Assembly: GCF_020520425.1 (NCBI RefSeq)
Contig: NC_079491.1
Location: 40,290,027-40,354,026, forward strand
Length of the DNA: 64,000 bases
Direction: 5' to 3'
Origin: Spinacia oleracea
Taxonomy: Eukaryota; Streptophyta; Magnoliopsida; Caryophyllales; Amaranthaceae
The position numbers and the translations under genes were made by a program. Under the pieces are notes generated by a model. That model was not told where the DNA came from, did no database searches, and saw nothing but the letters and a program-made list of their open reading frames with translations. Of this stretch, positions 20,584 to 33,416 are shown one piece after another (within the stretch, counting starts at the first letter, position 1; each line of letters opens with the position of its first letter).

Positions 20584-23033
20584 ACGACATAAAAGGACTC
20601 CTTACTTATATCGTTGAGTTTCACCAAAACTAACATGTACTCACAATTATTTGTGTACCTTGCCCCTTTAGGACCAATAAGTAACACCTCGCTGAGCGAA
20701 AACTATTACTAGATTGATGTAAAGGATATCCAAGCAAGTGTATATTTTGGCATGGCACCTTTTAACTCAATTTTTAAGTTTGGAACTTAAGGCTCTTACT
20801 ATGTTGGTTAGATTTTAAGTGAACTAAAATCCTTAATCATGCAACATAATCAAGCTTTTGATCTCATGCATTTTAAGACATATTTAAAAGCAATAAATAA
20901 CTTAAAACATGCATAAGATAAATGTGATCTAGTATGGCCCGACTTCATCTTGAAGCTTTGACTTCAAAGTCCGTCTTGAAAATCTCCGTGGGAGGCACCA
21001 TTTTCTTCAAATAGGATAAGCTATAACTAATTACAACTATTTGATGGTACGCAGACCATATTTGAATTGAAAAATAACTTTGGTACTTTAGACCAATTAC
21101 ATTCAAATTAATGGTACGCAGACCATATTTTCTATCCTATTTGGGCCATACTAGTCACTTCATAACCTGCAAAACAGTACATATACAATATATACCATTC
21201 ACCCATTCATTATCATGAATGGCCCACATAGCTGGTTAGTAAAACACATTATGCATCACGTAAACATTTGCAGCAATTAATCAAGGGCACCAATAATCTA
21301 CCAATTATTCAGTCCTTATTAATTCTAATCAAGTTGTTTTAACCTTAAGGATTTGTAGACCTAATCAAGAGTTTTATGACTAAAAGGGCTCCCACTTAAA
21401 CCAATAAATTCATATGCTTTACTAATTTTAAACATAAAAATGTATTTCAAGTCTAACCGGAAACATACAAATTTAATTAAAATTTAAATCTCATATAAAT
21501 TTATAATTGAATCCAAAAAGTTTAATTCAATTTCAGTCCTATTTAAATTAATTCATGATTTTAATTTTAGTAAAATAATTAGAATAAATAAAATTTATTA
21601 TAATTACAATATTCAAAATTAAAATCCAAGAAAATAATTTAAATTATTAATTTTAAAATTAATTAAAATTACGTAAACTGAAAAATTTCAAATTAAACAT
21701 TCAAAACGATCTAATCGCAACGCAAACACCCTACGCATTGCACGCCCATGGGCCGCACGCACACAGCCATCGCTGGCCATGTGCGCGCAGCCCATGCGCT
21801 CGTCGCATAGCTGCTGCATCTTCCATCGCAAGCCATCGCACGCTATGGTGCTCGTTGCGCGCGCGCCAGCGCTCGACGCACGCGAGCCATCGCTCGCTGT
21901 GCGCGCTCGCCAGCGCTCGCTGCGCGCGAGCCATTGCTCGCTGTGCGCGCAAGCCATTGCTCGCTGTGCGCGCGAGCCATCGCTCACTGTGCGCGCGAGC
22001 AATTGCGCGCGATCAATCTCTGGGCGCAGCGCTCGTGGCACGCGAGCTTGCGCTCGCTGCGCGCGAGGCTGCGCGCGCTTGCGCGAGGCAGTGCGCGTCG
22101 TGGCGCAGCTCGCTTGCTGCCCACACGCGACTGCCTTGGCTTGCCTTTCGCCCATGCCCATTTGTTCATAGCTCGTGGCCCACGACACAAGGCAGGGCTG
22201 CTGCCTTGTGCTCGTGCACCATGCCCTTGCTCATTGCATTCGTGCCGCACGGGCGACGAGCTCCCTTGCTCGTCGTCGCATGCCCGCACTATACAACACC
22301 CCTTAAGGGTAACACGAAGCGTCCATTGCTTTGTGCGTGCAAGTTATATGAACGAATCGCATAAAAATTTAAAATTTATATTTAAAATTAATGACAAATT
22401 AATAAATAATATTAATTTCATAATTTTAGGGCGAAAAAATCGAAAATTTATTATTCAATTGATTTCCGATTGTCATGGATTCAAGTCTAGGTCATAAAAA
22501 TTTAAAATTTATCATAAATTTGCAATTTTTATGGTGGTTTTTAATCATAGGTTTCTAATTAGATTATAATTAATTATGAAAATCAAATTAATTCTAAATT
22601 ATTCTAATTTTCAACAAATTAATCATAATTACAAATTAGATTGCATAATTAACAAGGCTAGGCATTCAAACTTGTTAAACATATATACTGTAGGTCAATC
22701 AAAAATTCAAGATTTATCAACAAGAATCGCAAATATTTAATTTAACATCTTAAATTTACGAAATTTTGCATTCGAAAAACTAAAACCTTCGAAAAGTCAT
22801 AGTTAGGCTTCGAATTTGAAAATTTTAGAATGCCTTTTACATGCGGAATTGACACAAAAATCACTCGATTTGGATGAGTAACGAAGAAACTGCCGAAAAA
22901 CTGCGTACGTATAATTAAATAAACGCAATTTGCAATTAATTAACAATTACGAAAATTAATCACCCCTTTTAATTCTTGCAAATTTGTAATATTTAACCAT
23001 GTTCATGCAATTTAGATTATGAAAATAATAAGG
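20584..23033 (-). other. copia interior 1 leader (5' untranslated region)
   Basis: AT-rich, non-coding, with a GC-rich minisatellite (21,740-22,100) rich in GCGCTCGC/GTGCGCGC units. Equivalent to 29,557-32,006 of interior 2 and very similar to it. Long frames here (166-208 codons, both strands) come from the GC-rich repeats. Confidence 0.8.
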
Positions 23034-23047
23034 GGCTCGTGATACCA
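23034..23047 (-). other. copia primer binding site, interior 1
   Basis: TGGTATCACGAGCC on the minus strand, one base from LTR C, resembling the complement of the 3' end of initiator tRNA-Met. Confidence 0.75.
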
Positions 23048-23048
23048 C

Positions 23049-24418
23049 TTTTAGGTTATGATACATATGACAATTCATAAATCATGCGGAAACAACCATT
23101 TAGCCAGGAATACATATTATTTACACATAATCATATAGCATAGTTTAGATGCATACTCTTTGTTGCGTGCCTTCCCTAGCTGCGCCCGAACCGAACAAGA
23201 ACAAGTCTTTAGGACTCCAAGTGTCGTCCCTCCGTAGATAGTCCACAGCACGTCCGGATCCGCCTTAAGATTGACCAACTAAAATCGCCCTTAAGGTACT
23301 AGAATTTTCGGCACTCTTAGGTAAGAAATATGACTGAATTTTTCTCTCAAAACTCACTTTGAATACTTGAATTAATCTCTGAAAATATGTGACCCTAGGC
23401 ACGTATTTATAGAGTTATGGAAAGGGAATTGGAATCCTAGTAGGATACGAATTAATTAAACTTAGAATCCTACAAGAACTCTAATTAATTAATTTATCCT
23501 TTTAGGAATAGGAATTTAATCATATACTAATTCTAATAGTTTTAGGAATCATGCATGAACACAAACTCACACACACACGGCAGCCACGAGGGCCGCCCAT
23601 GCGTGTGCGTGCGAGCAGCAGCCCACGCAGCGAGGCCATGGCCTTGGCGCGCGCTGGGCCTGCCTTGCGGTGGGCCTGGGCGCTGCCTTGGCTGGGCGCG
23701 CGTTTGGCTTGCTGGGCGATGGCCCGACTTCGTGCTGGGCCTTCGTCCGGCAGGCCTCGTCCGATGCTAATTCGTACGATACGCTTCCGATTAAATTCCC
23801 GGTTCCGGAATTCATTTCCGATACGAACAATATTTAATATTTCCGATTCCGGAATCAATTTCCGTTTCGAACAAATATTTAATATTTCCGTTTCCGGAAT
23901 TATTTTCTGATTCCGATAATATTTCCGATTCTGACAATATTTCCGTTTCCGGCAATATTTCCGATTCTGGCAATATTTCCATTTCCGATAATATTTTCCG
24001 ATACGTACCATGTTTTCGTTTCCGGCAACATCTACGACTTGGATAATATTTATATTTCCGATACGATCCATATTTCCGTTTCCGGCAATATCATCGTTTC
24101 CGGAGTATTCATTTCTTGCCTGTGACGATCTCAGCTCCCACTGAAACCAAGATCCGTCGATTCCGAATATCCATAGATGGAGTATCTAATGCTATTAAAT
24201 ACTTGATCCGTTTACGTACTATTTGTGTGACCCTACGGGTTCAGTCAAGTGTAAGCTGTGGATTAATATCATTAATTCCACTTGAACTGAAGCGGCCTCT
24301 AGCTAGACATTCAGCTCACTTGATCTCACTGAATTATTAACTTGTTAATTAATACTGAGCCGCATTTATTAGACTTAACATAGAATGCATACTTGGACCA
24401 AGGGCATTATTTCCTTCA
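23049..24418 (-). repeat. copia LTR C (shared by interiors 1 and 2)
   Basis: 1370 bp, same subtype as B. Its first two bases are TT rather than TG. Its left side joins the primer binding site of interior 1 (5' LTR position) and its right side joins the purine tract of interior 2 (3' LTR position). Minus-strand TATA box at 23,403-23,411. Confidence 0.92.
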
Positions 24419-25284
24419 GTCTCCCACTTGTCCTTAGGGACAAGTGTGCATTTCCTAATTCCTTTGTCGCTCGATGCTTGCTCTTGAACATAAGGTAAGA
24501 GTCGTCATCCTTATTATGTCCAGAGGTGTTCCTCGGTTTCAGAGTTCAACTGATCAAATAAACAGATAATCATAGCCTATGATTCATCCGAGCACGGCCA
24601 TGCATTTCACAGTTTCTAGCTCTCCGAGTGGCCTTGTACAACTTTTAAGCATCTCATCCCGATTTATGGGAGGACAATCCCAATCTTGCGATCTTGAGAT
24701 TAGACTTCGTTTGATAGGTGATTACCTGAGCGTTGCCTTTATAGCCTCCTTTTACGGTGCGACGGTTGGTTAACGTCAAAGCAACCAGTTCTCAAAAAAG
24801 TAATCTCAAATCACTCAGGTATTGAGGATTTAGTGTCTAATAATTTTAATGAAATTTACTTATGACAGATTTTCATCTCTTACAGTAAAGTTTCATAGGT
24901 CTTGTCCGATACTAGTCTTCCCAAAGTAAGTATCTATGCAAATGATTATGACATTGCCACGTCCACATAGTTCAAGAAACAGAACTACTAGTCATCTTGC
25001 ATTCTAGTCGTCTAATGTTTTCTATGCGTCCAATTTTATAAAAAACTCCGACTAGGGACCATTTTCAACCTTTGACATTCAAGTTCACTTGATAGACATT
25101 TCTTAGTCACAGGACTGGTCCTGACAGTCTATCTTGAATATATCGTCAAATTGAAGGGACTCGTCATTTAATAAACCACAAATTAAGTGGAAAAATGAAT
25201 TCTTTTCATTTATTGTGAATGATTAACCAATAATGTTTTACAAAGATTTAAACTCTAAAACTTTAAAACATTAAATCAGAGACA

Positions 25285-28200
25285 TCAAAGCCATTCTCCA
25301 ATATGCTTGATTCCCATAGCTGCAGTGTGCGAGTTGTGCTTCGCCTGCGGCAGAGGTTTAGTCAATGGATCTGATATGTTGTCATCAGTTCCAATTTTGC
25401 TTATCTCGACTTCTTTTCTTTCAACGAACTCTCGTAGAAGGTGAAATCTACGAAGTACATGCTTGACTCTCTGGTGGTGTCTAGGCACCTTCGCCTGTGC
25501 AATAGCTCCGTTATTATCACAATACAGGGCTATTGGTCCTTTAATGGAGGGGACTACACCAAGTTCACCTATGAACTTCCTTAGCCATATAGCTTCCTTT
25601 GCTGCTTCATGTGCAGCAATGTACTCCGCTTCAGTTGTAGTATCCGCAATGGTGCTTTGCTTAGCACTTTTCCAGCTTACTGCTCCTCCGTTGAGGCAGA
25701 AGACAAACCCAGACTGTGATCTGAAATCATCTTTGTCGGTTTGGAAACTTGCGTCCGTATAGCCTTTAACAATTAATTCATCATCTCCACCATAGACCAG
25801 GAAGTCATCTTTGTGCCTTTTCAGGTACTTAAGAATATTCTTGGCAGCAGTCCAATGCGCCTCTCCTGGGTCTGACTGGTATCTGCTCGTAGCACTGAGT
25901 GCATACGCAACATCCGGGCGTGTACATATCATAGCATACATTATTGAACCAATCAATGATGCATATGGAATCCCATTCATTCGTCTACGCTCATCAAGTG
26001 TTTTTGGGCACTGATTCTTGCTTAGAGTCATTCCATGAGACATGGGTAGGTAGCCTCGCTTGGAGTCCGCCATCTTGAACCTATCAAGCACCTTATTGAT
26101 ATAAGTGCTTTGACTAAGTCCAATCATCTTTTTAGATCTATCTCTGTAAATCTTGATGCCCAATATGTACTGTGCTTCTCCTAGATCTTTCATCGAAAAA
26201 CATTTCCCAAGCCAAATCTTGACAGAGTTCAACATAGGAATGTCATTTCCGATAAGTAATATGTCGTCGACATATAATACTAGGAAAGCAATTTTGCTCC
26301 CACTGACCTTCTTGTATACACAAGATTCGTCTGCGTTCTTGATGAAACCAAAGTCACTGACTGCTTCATCAAAACGTATATTCCAGCTCCTGGATGTCTG
26401 CTTCAATCCGTAGATTGACTTCTTTAGCTTGCATACCTTTTTAGCATTCTTTGGATCCTCAAAACCTTCAGGCTGTGTCATAAACACAGTTTCTGTTAAA
26501 ACGCCGTTTAAGAAAGCAGTTTTGACATCCATCTGCCATATTTCGTAATCGTAATATGCAGCGATTGCTAACATTATCCGAATAGATTTTAGCATTGCAA
26601 CTAGTGAAAAGGTTTCATCGTAATCCACACCGTGGACTTGCCTGTAACCTTTTGCAACCAATCTAGCTTTGAAAACTTCAAGTTTCCCATCCTTGTCCTT
26701 TTTCAGTTTGAAAACCCATTTGCTTCCAATGGCTTGGTAGTCATCTGGCAAATCGACCAAATCCCATACTTGGTTTTCAGACATGGAGTCTAATTCAGAT
26801 TGCATGGCTTCTTGCCATTGCTTGGAGCTAGGGCTCGTCATAGCTTGTTTGTAAGTCGCAGGTTCATCACTTTCAAGTAATAGAACGTCATAGCTCTCGT
26901 TCGTCAAAATACCTAAGTACCTTTCCGGTTGAGATCTATATCTTTGCGATCTACGCGGGGTAACATTTCTAGATTGACCATGATTCTCACCAGATTCTTC
27001 TAAAGATCTATGAGTTTCATCCTAAATGTCATCTTGAACATTCTCTAGAGTTTGTTGTTCGACTCGAATTTCTTCGAGGTCTACTTTTCTCCAACTTGTC
27101 ATTTTGGAAATGTGATCTTTCTCCAAAAAGACACCATCTCGAGCAACAAACACCTTGTTCTCAGATGTATTGTAGAAGTAATACCCCTTTGTTTCCTTTG
27201 GATAGCCCACAAGGATACATTTGTCAGATTTTGGATGAAGTTTGTCTGAAATTAATCGTTTGACGTATACTTCACATCCCCAAATCTTAAGAAAAGACAC
27301 ATTTGGAGGCTTTCCAAACCATAATTCATATGGAGTCTTTTCGACAGCTTTAGACGGAGCTCTATTTATAGTGAGTGCAGCTGTATTTAGTGCATGTCCC
27401 CAAAATTCTAATGGAAGTTTGGCCTGACCCATCATTGACCTGACCATGTCTAGCAAGGTTTTGTTCCTCCGTTCCGACACACCGTTCCATTGTGGTGTTC
27501 CAGGAGGAGTCAATTCTGATAGAATTCCACATTCTTTCAGATGGTCATCAAATTCATAGCTCAGATATTCACCGCCTCTATCAGACCGCAGTGCCTTAAT
27601 CTTCTTGCCTAATTGATTCTCTACTTCACTCTGAAATTCCTTGAATTTGTCAAAGGATTCAGACTTATGCTTCATTAGGTAGACATAACCATATCTACTG
27701 AAGTCATCAGTGAAAGTGATAAAGTAGCTGAAACCACCTCTAGCATTTGTACTCATTGGTCCACATACATCCGTATGGATTAAACCCAATAGTTCATTTG
27801 CTCTTTCTCCAACTTTAGAGAAAGGTTGCTTTGTCATTTTGCCAAGTAAACATGATTCACATTTACCATAATCCTCTAAGTCAAATGGTTCTAGAATTCC
27901 TTCCTTTTGAAGTCTTTCTAAGCGTTTCAAGTTTATATGGCCTAATCGACAATGCCACAGATAAGTGAGATCTGAATCATCCTTTTTGGCCTTTTTGGTA
28001 TTTATGTTATATACTTGTTTGTCGTGATCTAATAAATAAAGTCCATTGACTAATCTAGCAGATCCATAAAACATCTCTTTAAAATAAAACGAACAACTAT
28101 TGTCTTTTATTAAAAAGGAAAATCCCTTAGCATCTAAGCAAGAAACTGAAATGATGTTTTTAGTAAGACTTGGAACATGGAAACATTCTTCCAGTTCCAA

Positions 28201-29250
28201 AACTAGCCCGGAGGGCAACGACAAATAGTAAGTTCCTACAGCTAATGCAACAATCCGTGCTCCATTTCCCACTCGTAGGTCGACTTCACCCTTGCTTAAC
28301 TTTCTACTTCTTCTTAGTCCCTGTGGATTGGAACATAAGTGTGAGCCACAACCTGTATCTAATACCCAAGAAGTTGAACTAGCAAGTATACAGTCTATAA
28401 CGAAAATACCTGAAGATGGAACGACTGTTCCGTTCTTCTGATCTTCCTTTAGCTTCAAGCAATCTCTCTTTCAATGCCCCTTCTTCTTGCAGTAGAAGCA
28501 TTCAGATTCAGAAGTGGGTTGACTGACCTTCCTCTTTACAGATTTGGCGCCAGTTTGCTTAGTTGGGCTGGCCTTGTTGCCACCTTTCTTAGCATTCCTC
28601 TTCTTTCCAGATTTCTTGAACTTGCCCCCACGCACCATAAGCACATCCTGCTTATCACTTTTGAGCGTCTTTTCAGCGGTCTTCAGCATACCGTGAAGCT
28701 CAGTGAGCGTTTTGTCCAGACTATTCATACTGTAGTTCAGTTTGAACTGATCATACCCGCTATGAAGAGAATGGAGGATGGTGTCTATAGCCATTTCCTG
28801 AGAAAATTGCTGATCCAGCCGACTCATATTCTCAATGAGTCCAATCATTTTGAGAACATGTGGACTTACGGGCTCGCCTTTCTTAAGCTTGGTCTCAAGA
28901 ATTTGCCTATGAGTCTCGAATCTTTCGACTCGAGCCAGATCTTGGAAAATGTTCTTCAACTCATTGATGATTGTGAAAGCATCTGAGTTGATGAACGTTT
29001 TCTGCAGATCCGCACTCATGGTGGCGAGCATTAGACATTTCACATCCTTGTTGGCATCAATCCAACGATTGAGGGCTGCCTGAGTGACCCCGTCGCCTGC
29101 GGCTTCGGGCATCGCCTCTTCTAGGACATACTCCTTTTCTTCCTGCATAAGGACTATTTGCAAGTTCCTTTGCCAGTCAAGGAAGTTTTTCCCGTTCAAC
29201 TTCTCCTTTTCGAGAATTGATCGAATGTTGAATGAATTGTTGTTTGCCAT
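25285..29250 (-). pseudogene. copia gag-pol polyprotein, interior 2, two nonsense codons
   Basis: One frame of about 1321 codons starts with ATG at 29,250 (MANNNSFNI); the open frame extends further upstream but this start fits the gag family. Order: gag with UBN2-type core (residues about 1-240), zinc knuckle CFYCKKKGH...C (251-264), protease LDTGCGSH (Asp298), integrase (HCRLGH zinc site, DDE core), reverse transcriptase with YVDD at about 993-996, RNase H near the C-terminus. An in-frame TGA (28,471-28,473) falls within the zinc knuckle, and a TAG (27,022-27,024) lies between integrase and reverse transcriptase, where interior 1 is open. No frameshift is seen, so inactivation is recent and by point change. 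The copia lineage is not assigned. Confidence 0.93.
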
Positions 29251-29556
29251 ATTAAAAACTACAATTGAAAAGAATAAACAAATAAATAACCATTCACAGT
29301 TTCTCTTAATAAACTTAAATTCTAGCATACATGCATAATTCAATGTTTATCAAGCATTTTATTCAAGTTATGTGTTCCGGCAGGTGTGAATAAAATGATT
29401 CCAAGATCCTAAAATCATTGAAGAACTAAGCACAGTTTGTCGACTTAATCCTAAAACATCTTAGGTAAGCAAAAGCCTTTTGCTAATAGTCTAGAAACTA
29501 TTCTTGGTTGATAGGTACGTCTAAGAACTTATTAGGTAAACCTATCGATTTTGCCA

Positions 29557-32006
29557 CGACATAAAAGGACTCCTTACTTATATCGTTGAGTTTCACCAAA
29601 ACTAACATGTACTCACAATTATTTGTGTACCTTGCCCCTTTAGGACCAATAAGTAACACCTCGCTGAGCGAAAACTATTACTAGATTGATGTAAAGGATA
29701 TCCAAGCAAGTGTATATTTTGGCATGGCACCTTTTAACTCAAGTTTAAAGTTTGGAACTTAAGGCTCTTACTATGTTGGTTAGATTTTAAGTGAACTAAA
29801 ATCCTTAATCATGCAACATAATCAAGCTTTTGATCTCATGCATTTTAAGACATATTTAAAAGCAATAAATAACTTAAAACATGCATAAGATAAATGTGAT
29901 CTAGTATGGCCCGACTTCATCTTGAAGCTTTAACTTCAAAGTCCGTCTTTAAAATCTCCGTGGGAGGCACCATTTTCTTCAATTAGGATAAGCTATAATT
30001 AAAACTAATTACAACTATTTGATGGTACGCAGACCATATTTGAATTGAAAAACAACTTTGGTACTTTAGACCAATTACATTCAAATTAATGGTACGCAGA
30101 CCATATTTACTATCCTATTTGGGCCATACTAGTCACTTCATAACCTGCAAAACAGTACATATACAATATATACCATTCACCCATTCATTATCATGAATGG
30201 CCCACATAGCTGGTTAGTTAAACACATTATGCATCACGTAAACATTTGCAGAAATTAATCAAGGGCACCAATAATCTACCAATTATTCAGTCCTTATTAA
30301 TTCTAATCAAGTTGTTTTAACCTTAAGGATTTGTAGACCTAATCAAGAGTTTATGACTAAAAAGGGCTCCCACTTAAACCAATAAATTCATATGCTTTAC
30401 TAATTTTAAACATAAAAATGTATTTCTAGTCTAACCGGAAACATACAAATTTAATTAAAATTTAAAGCTCATATAAATTTATAATTGAATCCATAAAGTT
30501 TAATTTAATTTCAGTCGTATTTAAATTAATTCATGATTTTAATTTTAGTAAAATAATTAGAATAAATAAAATTTATTATAATTACAATATTCAAAATTAA
30601 AATCCAAGAAAATAATTTAAATCATTAATTTTAAAATTAATTAAAATTACGTAAACTGAAAATTTCAAATTAAAATTTCAAAACGATCTAATCGCAACGC
30701 AACAACCTTACGCATCGCACGCCCATGGGCCACACGCACACAGCCATCGCTGGCCATGTGCGCGCAGCCCATGCGCTGCGTCGCATAGCTGCTGCTGCTT
30801 TCCTTCGCAAGGCCTCACGCGAGCTGGTGCTCGCTGCGCGCGCGCCAGCGCTCGATGCACGCGAGCCATCGCTCGCTGCGTTCGCTCGCCAGCGCTCGCT
30901 TGATGCTCGCCAGCGCTCGCTGTGCGCGCTCGCCAGCGCTCGCCAGCGCGCTCGCCAGCGCTCGCTGTGCGCGCTCGCCAGCGCTCGCTTGATGCGAGCC
31001 AGCGCTCGCTGCGCGCGCTTGCGCGAGGCAGTGCGCGCTGTGGCGCAGCTCGCTTACTGCCCACACGCGACTGCTTTGCCTTGCTTTCGCCCTCGCCCAT
31101 TCGTCCATTGCTCATAGCACACGACACAAGGCAGGGCTGCTGCCTTGTGCTCGTGCACCATGGCCTTGCTCATTGCATTCGTGCCGCATGGGCGACGAGC
31201 TCCCTTGCTCGTCGTCACATGCCCGCACTATACAACATCCCTTAAGGGTAACACGTAGCGTCCATTGCTTTGTGCGTGCAAGTTATATGAGCGAATCGCA
31301 TAAAATTTAAAAATTTATATTTAAAATTAATGACAAATTAATAAATAATATTAATTTCATAATTTTAGGGCGAAAAATCGAAAATTTATTATTCAATTGA
31401 TTTCCGATTAACATGGATTCAAGCCTAGGTCATAAAAATTTAAAATTTATCATAAATTTACAATTTTTATGGTGGTTTTCAATCATAGATATCTAATTAA
31501 ATTATAATTAATTATGAAAATCAAATTAATTCTAAATTATTCTAATTTTCAACAAATTAATCATAATTACAAATTAGATTGCATAATTAACAAGGCTAGG
31601 CATTCAAACTTGTTAAACATATACTGTAGGTCAATCAAAAATTCAAGATTTATCAACAAGAATCGCAAATATTTAATTTAACATCTTAAATTTACGAAAT
31701 TTTGCATTTGAAAAACTAAAACCTCCGAAAAGTCATAGTTAGGCTTCGAATTTGAGAATTCTGGGTTCGGCAGAAAAATACTACTTTTGTCAAAATTTTA
31801 GAATGCCTTTTACATGCGGAATTGACACAAAAATCACTCGATTTGGATGAGTAACGAAGAAACTGCCGAAAAACTGCGTACGTATAATTAAATAAACGCA
31901 ATTTGCAATTAATTAACAATTACGAAAATTAATCACCCCTTTTAATTCTTGCAAATTTGTAATATTTAACCATGTTCATGCAATTTAGATTATGAAAATA
32001 ATAAGA
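29557..32006 (-). other. copia interior 2 leader
   Basis: Non-coding, AT-rich, with the GC-rich minisatellite at 30,825-31,035. About 2.45 kb of leader lies between the primer binding site and gag, long for a copia element. Confidence 0.8.
30825..31035. repeat. GC-rich minisatellite in copia leader (CAGCGCTCGC units)
   Basis: Runs of GCCAGCGCTCGCTGTGCGCG and shortened versions, 10- to 30-bp spacing, about nine copies. The matching array in interior 1 (21,860-22,080) has different variants (GAGCCATTGCTCGCTGTGCG), so it has turned over since the copies separated. Confidence 0.8.
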
Positions 32007-32020
32007 GGCTCGTGATACCA
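32007..32020 (-). other. copia primer binding site, interior 2
   Basis: TGGTATCACGAGCC on the minus strand, one base from LTR D, resembling the complement of the initiator tRNA-Met 3' end. Confidence 0.75.
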
Positions 32021-32021
32021 C

Positions 32022-33416
32022 TGTTAGGTTATGATACATATGACAATTCATAAATCATGCGGAAAAAACCATTAAGCCAGGAAAACATATTATTTACACA
32101 TAATCATTTAGCATAGTTTAGATGCATACTTTTTGCTGCTTGCCTTCCCTAGCTGCGCCCGAACCGAACAAGAACAAGTCTTTAGGACTCCAAGTGTCGT
32201 CCCTCCGTAGATAGTCCACAGCACGTCCGGATCCGCCTTAAGATTGACCAACTAGAATCGCCCTTAAGGTACTATTATTTTCGGCACTTTTAGGCAAATT
32301 TGTGACTTAATTTTTCTCTCAAAAACTCACTTTGAATAATTGAAAACTCGTTGTAAATATGTGACCCTAGGCACTTAATTATAGAGTTTATGGAAAGGAA
32401 TTATAATCCTATTAGAATACAAATCTATTTAATTATAACCCTACTAGGATTCTAATTAAACAAAGTTTATCTATTAGGATTAGATTTAATCATATTACGA
32501 ATCCCGGTAGCCTTAGGATTCCGAGTAACACACACGAGTGGCGCACAAGCACCGCACGCCCGCACGCAGGCCTTGCGGCCCACGCCGAGCGCACAGCGCA
32601 AGGCCCACTGTCGCAGCCTTGTCCGCGCGCGCGCCCAAGCTTCGGCTGGGCCTGGCTTTTGCGGTGGGCCTGGTCGTATGCTTGGCGTGTGGCTGTTGCG
32701 CTTGGCTTGCTGGGCGATGGCCCGGCTTCGTGCTGGGCCTTCGTCTGGCAGGCCTCGTCCGATGCTAATTCGTACGATACGCTTCCGATTAAATTCTCGA
32801 TTCCGGAATTCATTTCCGATACGAACAATATTTAATATTTCCGATTCCGGAATCAATTTCCGTTTCGAACAAATATTTAATATTTCCGTTTCCGGAATTA
32901 TTTTCCGATTCCGATAATATTTCCGATTCTGACAATATTTCCGTTTCCGGCAATATTTCCGATTCCGGTAATATTTCCATTTCCGATAATATTTTCCGAT
33001 ACGTACCATGTTTCCGTTTCCGGCAACATCTACGACTTGGATAATATTTATATTTCCGATACGATCCATATTTCCGTTTCCGGCAATATCATCGTTTCCG
33101 GAGTATTCTTTTCTTGCCTGTGACGATCTCAGCTCCCACTGAAACCAAGATCCGTCGGTTCCGAATATCCATAGATGGAGTATTTAATGCCATTAAATAC
33201 TTGATCCGTTTACGTACTATTTGTGTGACCCTACGGGTTCAGTCAAGAGTAAGCTGTGGATTCATATCATTAATTCCACTTGAACTGAAGCGGCCTCTAG
33301 CTAGGCATTCAGCTCACTTGATCTCACTGCATTATTAACTTGTTAATTAATACTGAACCGCATTTATTAGACTTAACATTGAATGCATACTTGGACCAAG
33401 GGCATTATTTCCTTCA
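32022..33416 (-). repeat. copia LTR D (5' LTR of the outer element)
   Basis: 1395 bp, TGTTAGG...TTCCTTCA, same subtype as LTR A, with a few percent difference. Its TATA region (32,374-32,383) reads TATAATTAAG, altered from LTR A. Confidence 0.92.

Larger units (their letters stand above)
16873..23048 (-). mobile_element. copia interior 1, gag- and protease-deleted
   Basis: From the purine tract (16,873) to the primer binding site (23,034-23,047), this matches interior 2 except for a 1424-bp deletion at 20,584 and a 36-bp gap near 22,825. The deletion removes the stretch equal to 28,133-29,556 in interior 2: all of gag and the protease. What remains is integrase, reverse transcriptase and RNase H, plus the untranslated leader. 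Confidence 0.9.
24419..32021 (-). mobile_element. copia interior 2, near full length
   Basis: Purine tract at 24,419, polyprotein gene 25,285-29,250, leader to the primer binding site at 32,007-32,020. The first 350 bp beside LTR C are identical to interior 1; differences start abruptly after that, suggesting a recombination joint near 24,770. Confidence 0.9.
14026..33416 (-). mobile_element. Ty1/copia complex: two related elements, four LTRs, flanked by GGGGG duplication
   Basis: The outer ends are LTR A (14,026-15,418) and LTR D (32,022-33,416), with GGGGG on both sides (14,021-14,025 and 33,417-33,421); the empty site is seen in the 3' LTR at 63,617. Within lie an 84-bp interior stub, LTR B (15,503-16,872), interior 1, LTR C (23,049-24,418) and interior 2. 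A and D share one LTR subtype, B and C another, differing mainly in U3. Everything points to the minus strand: primer binding sites lie left of C and D, and purine tracts right of A, B and C. Interior 1 lacks gag and protease. LTR C serves both interiors, which simple nesting cannot produce. Confidence 0.9.

Noticed and set aside
21688-22497. Alanine/arginine-rich open frames of 100-208 codons in the copia leader
   Set aside because: Product of the GCGCTCGC minisatellite; open in nearly all frames and not conserved between the two interiors.
15419-24502. Reading the 84-bp copies beside A and C as an 84-bp target-site duplication of the inner copia element
   Set aside because: Copia integration makes about 5-bp duplications; the copies start exactly at LTR edges, so they are interior ends, not target duplications.
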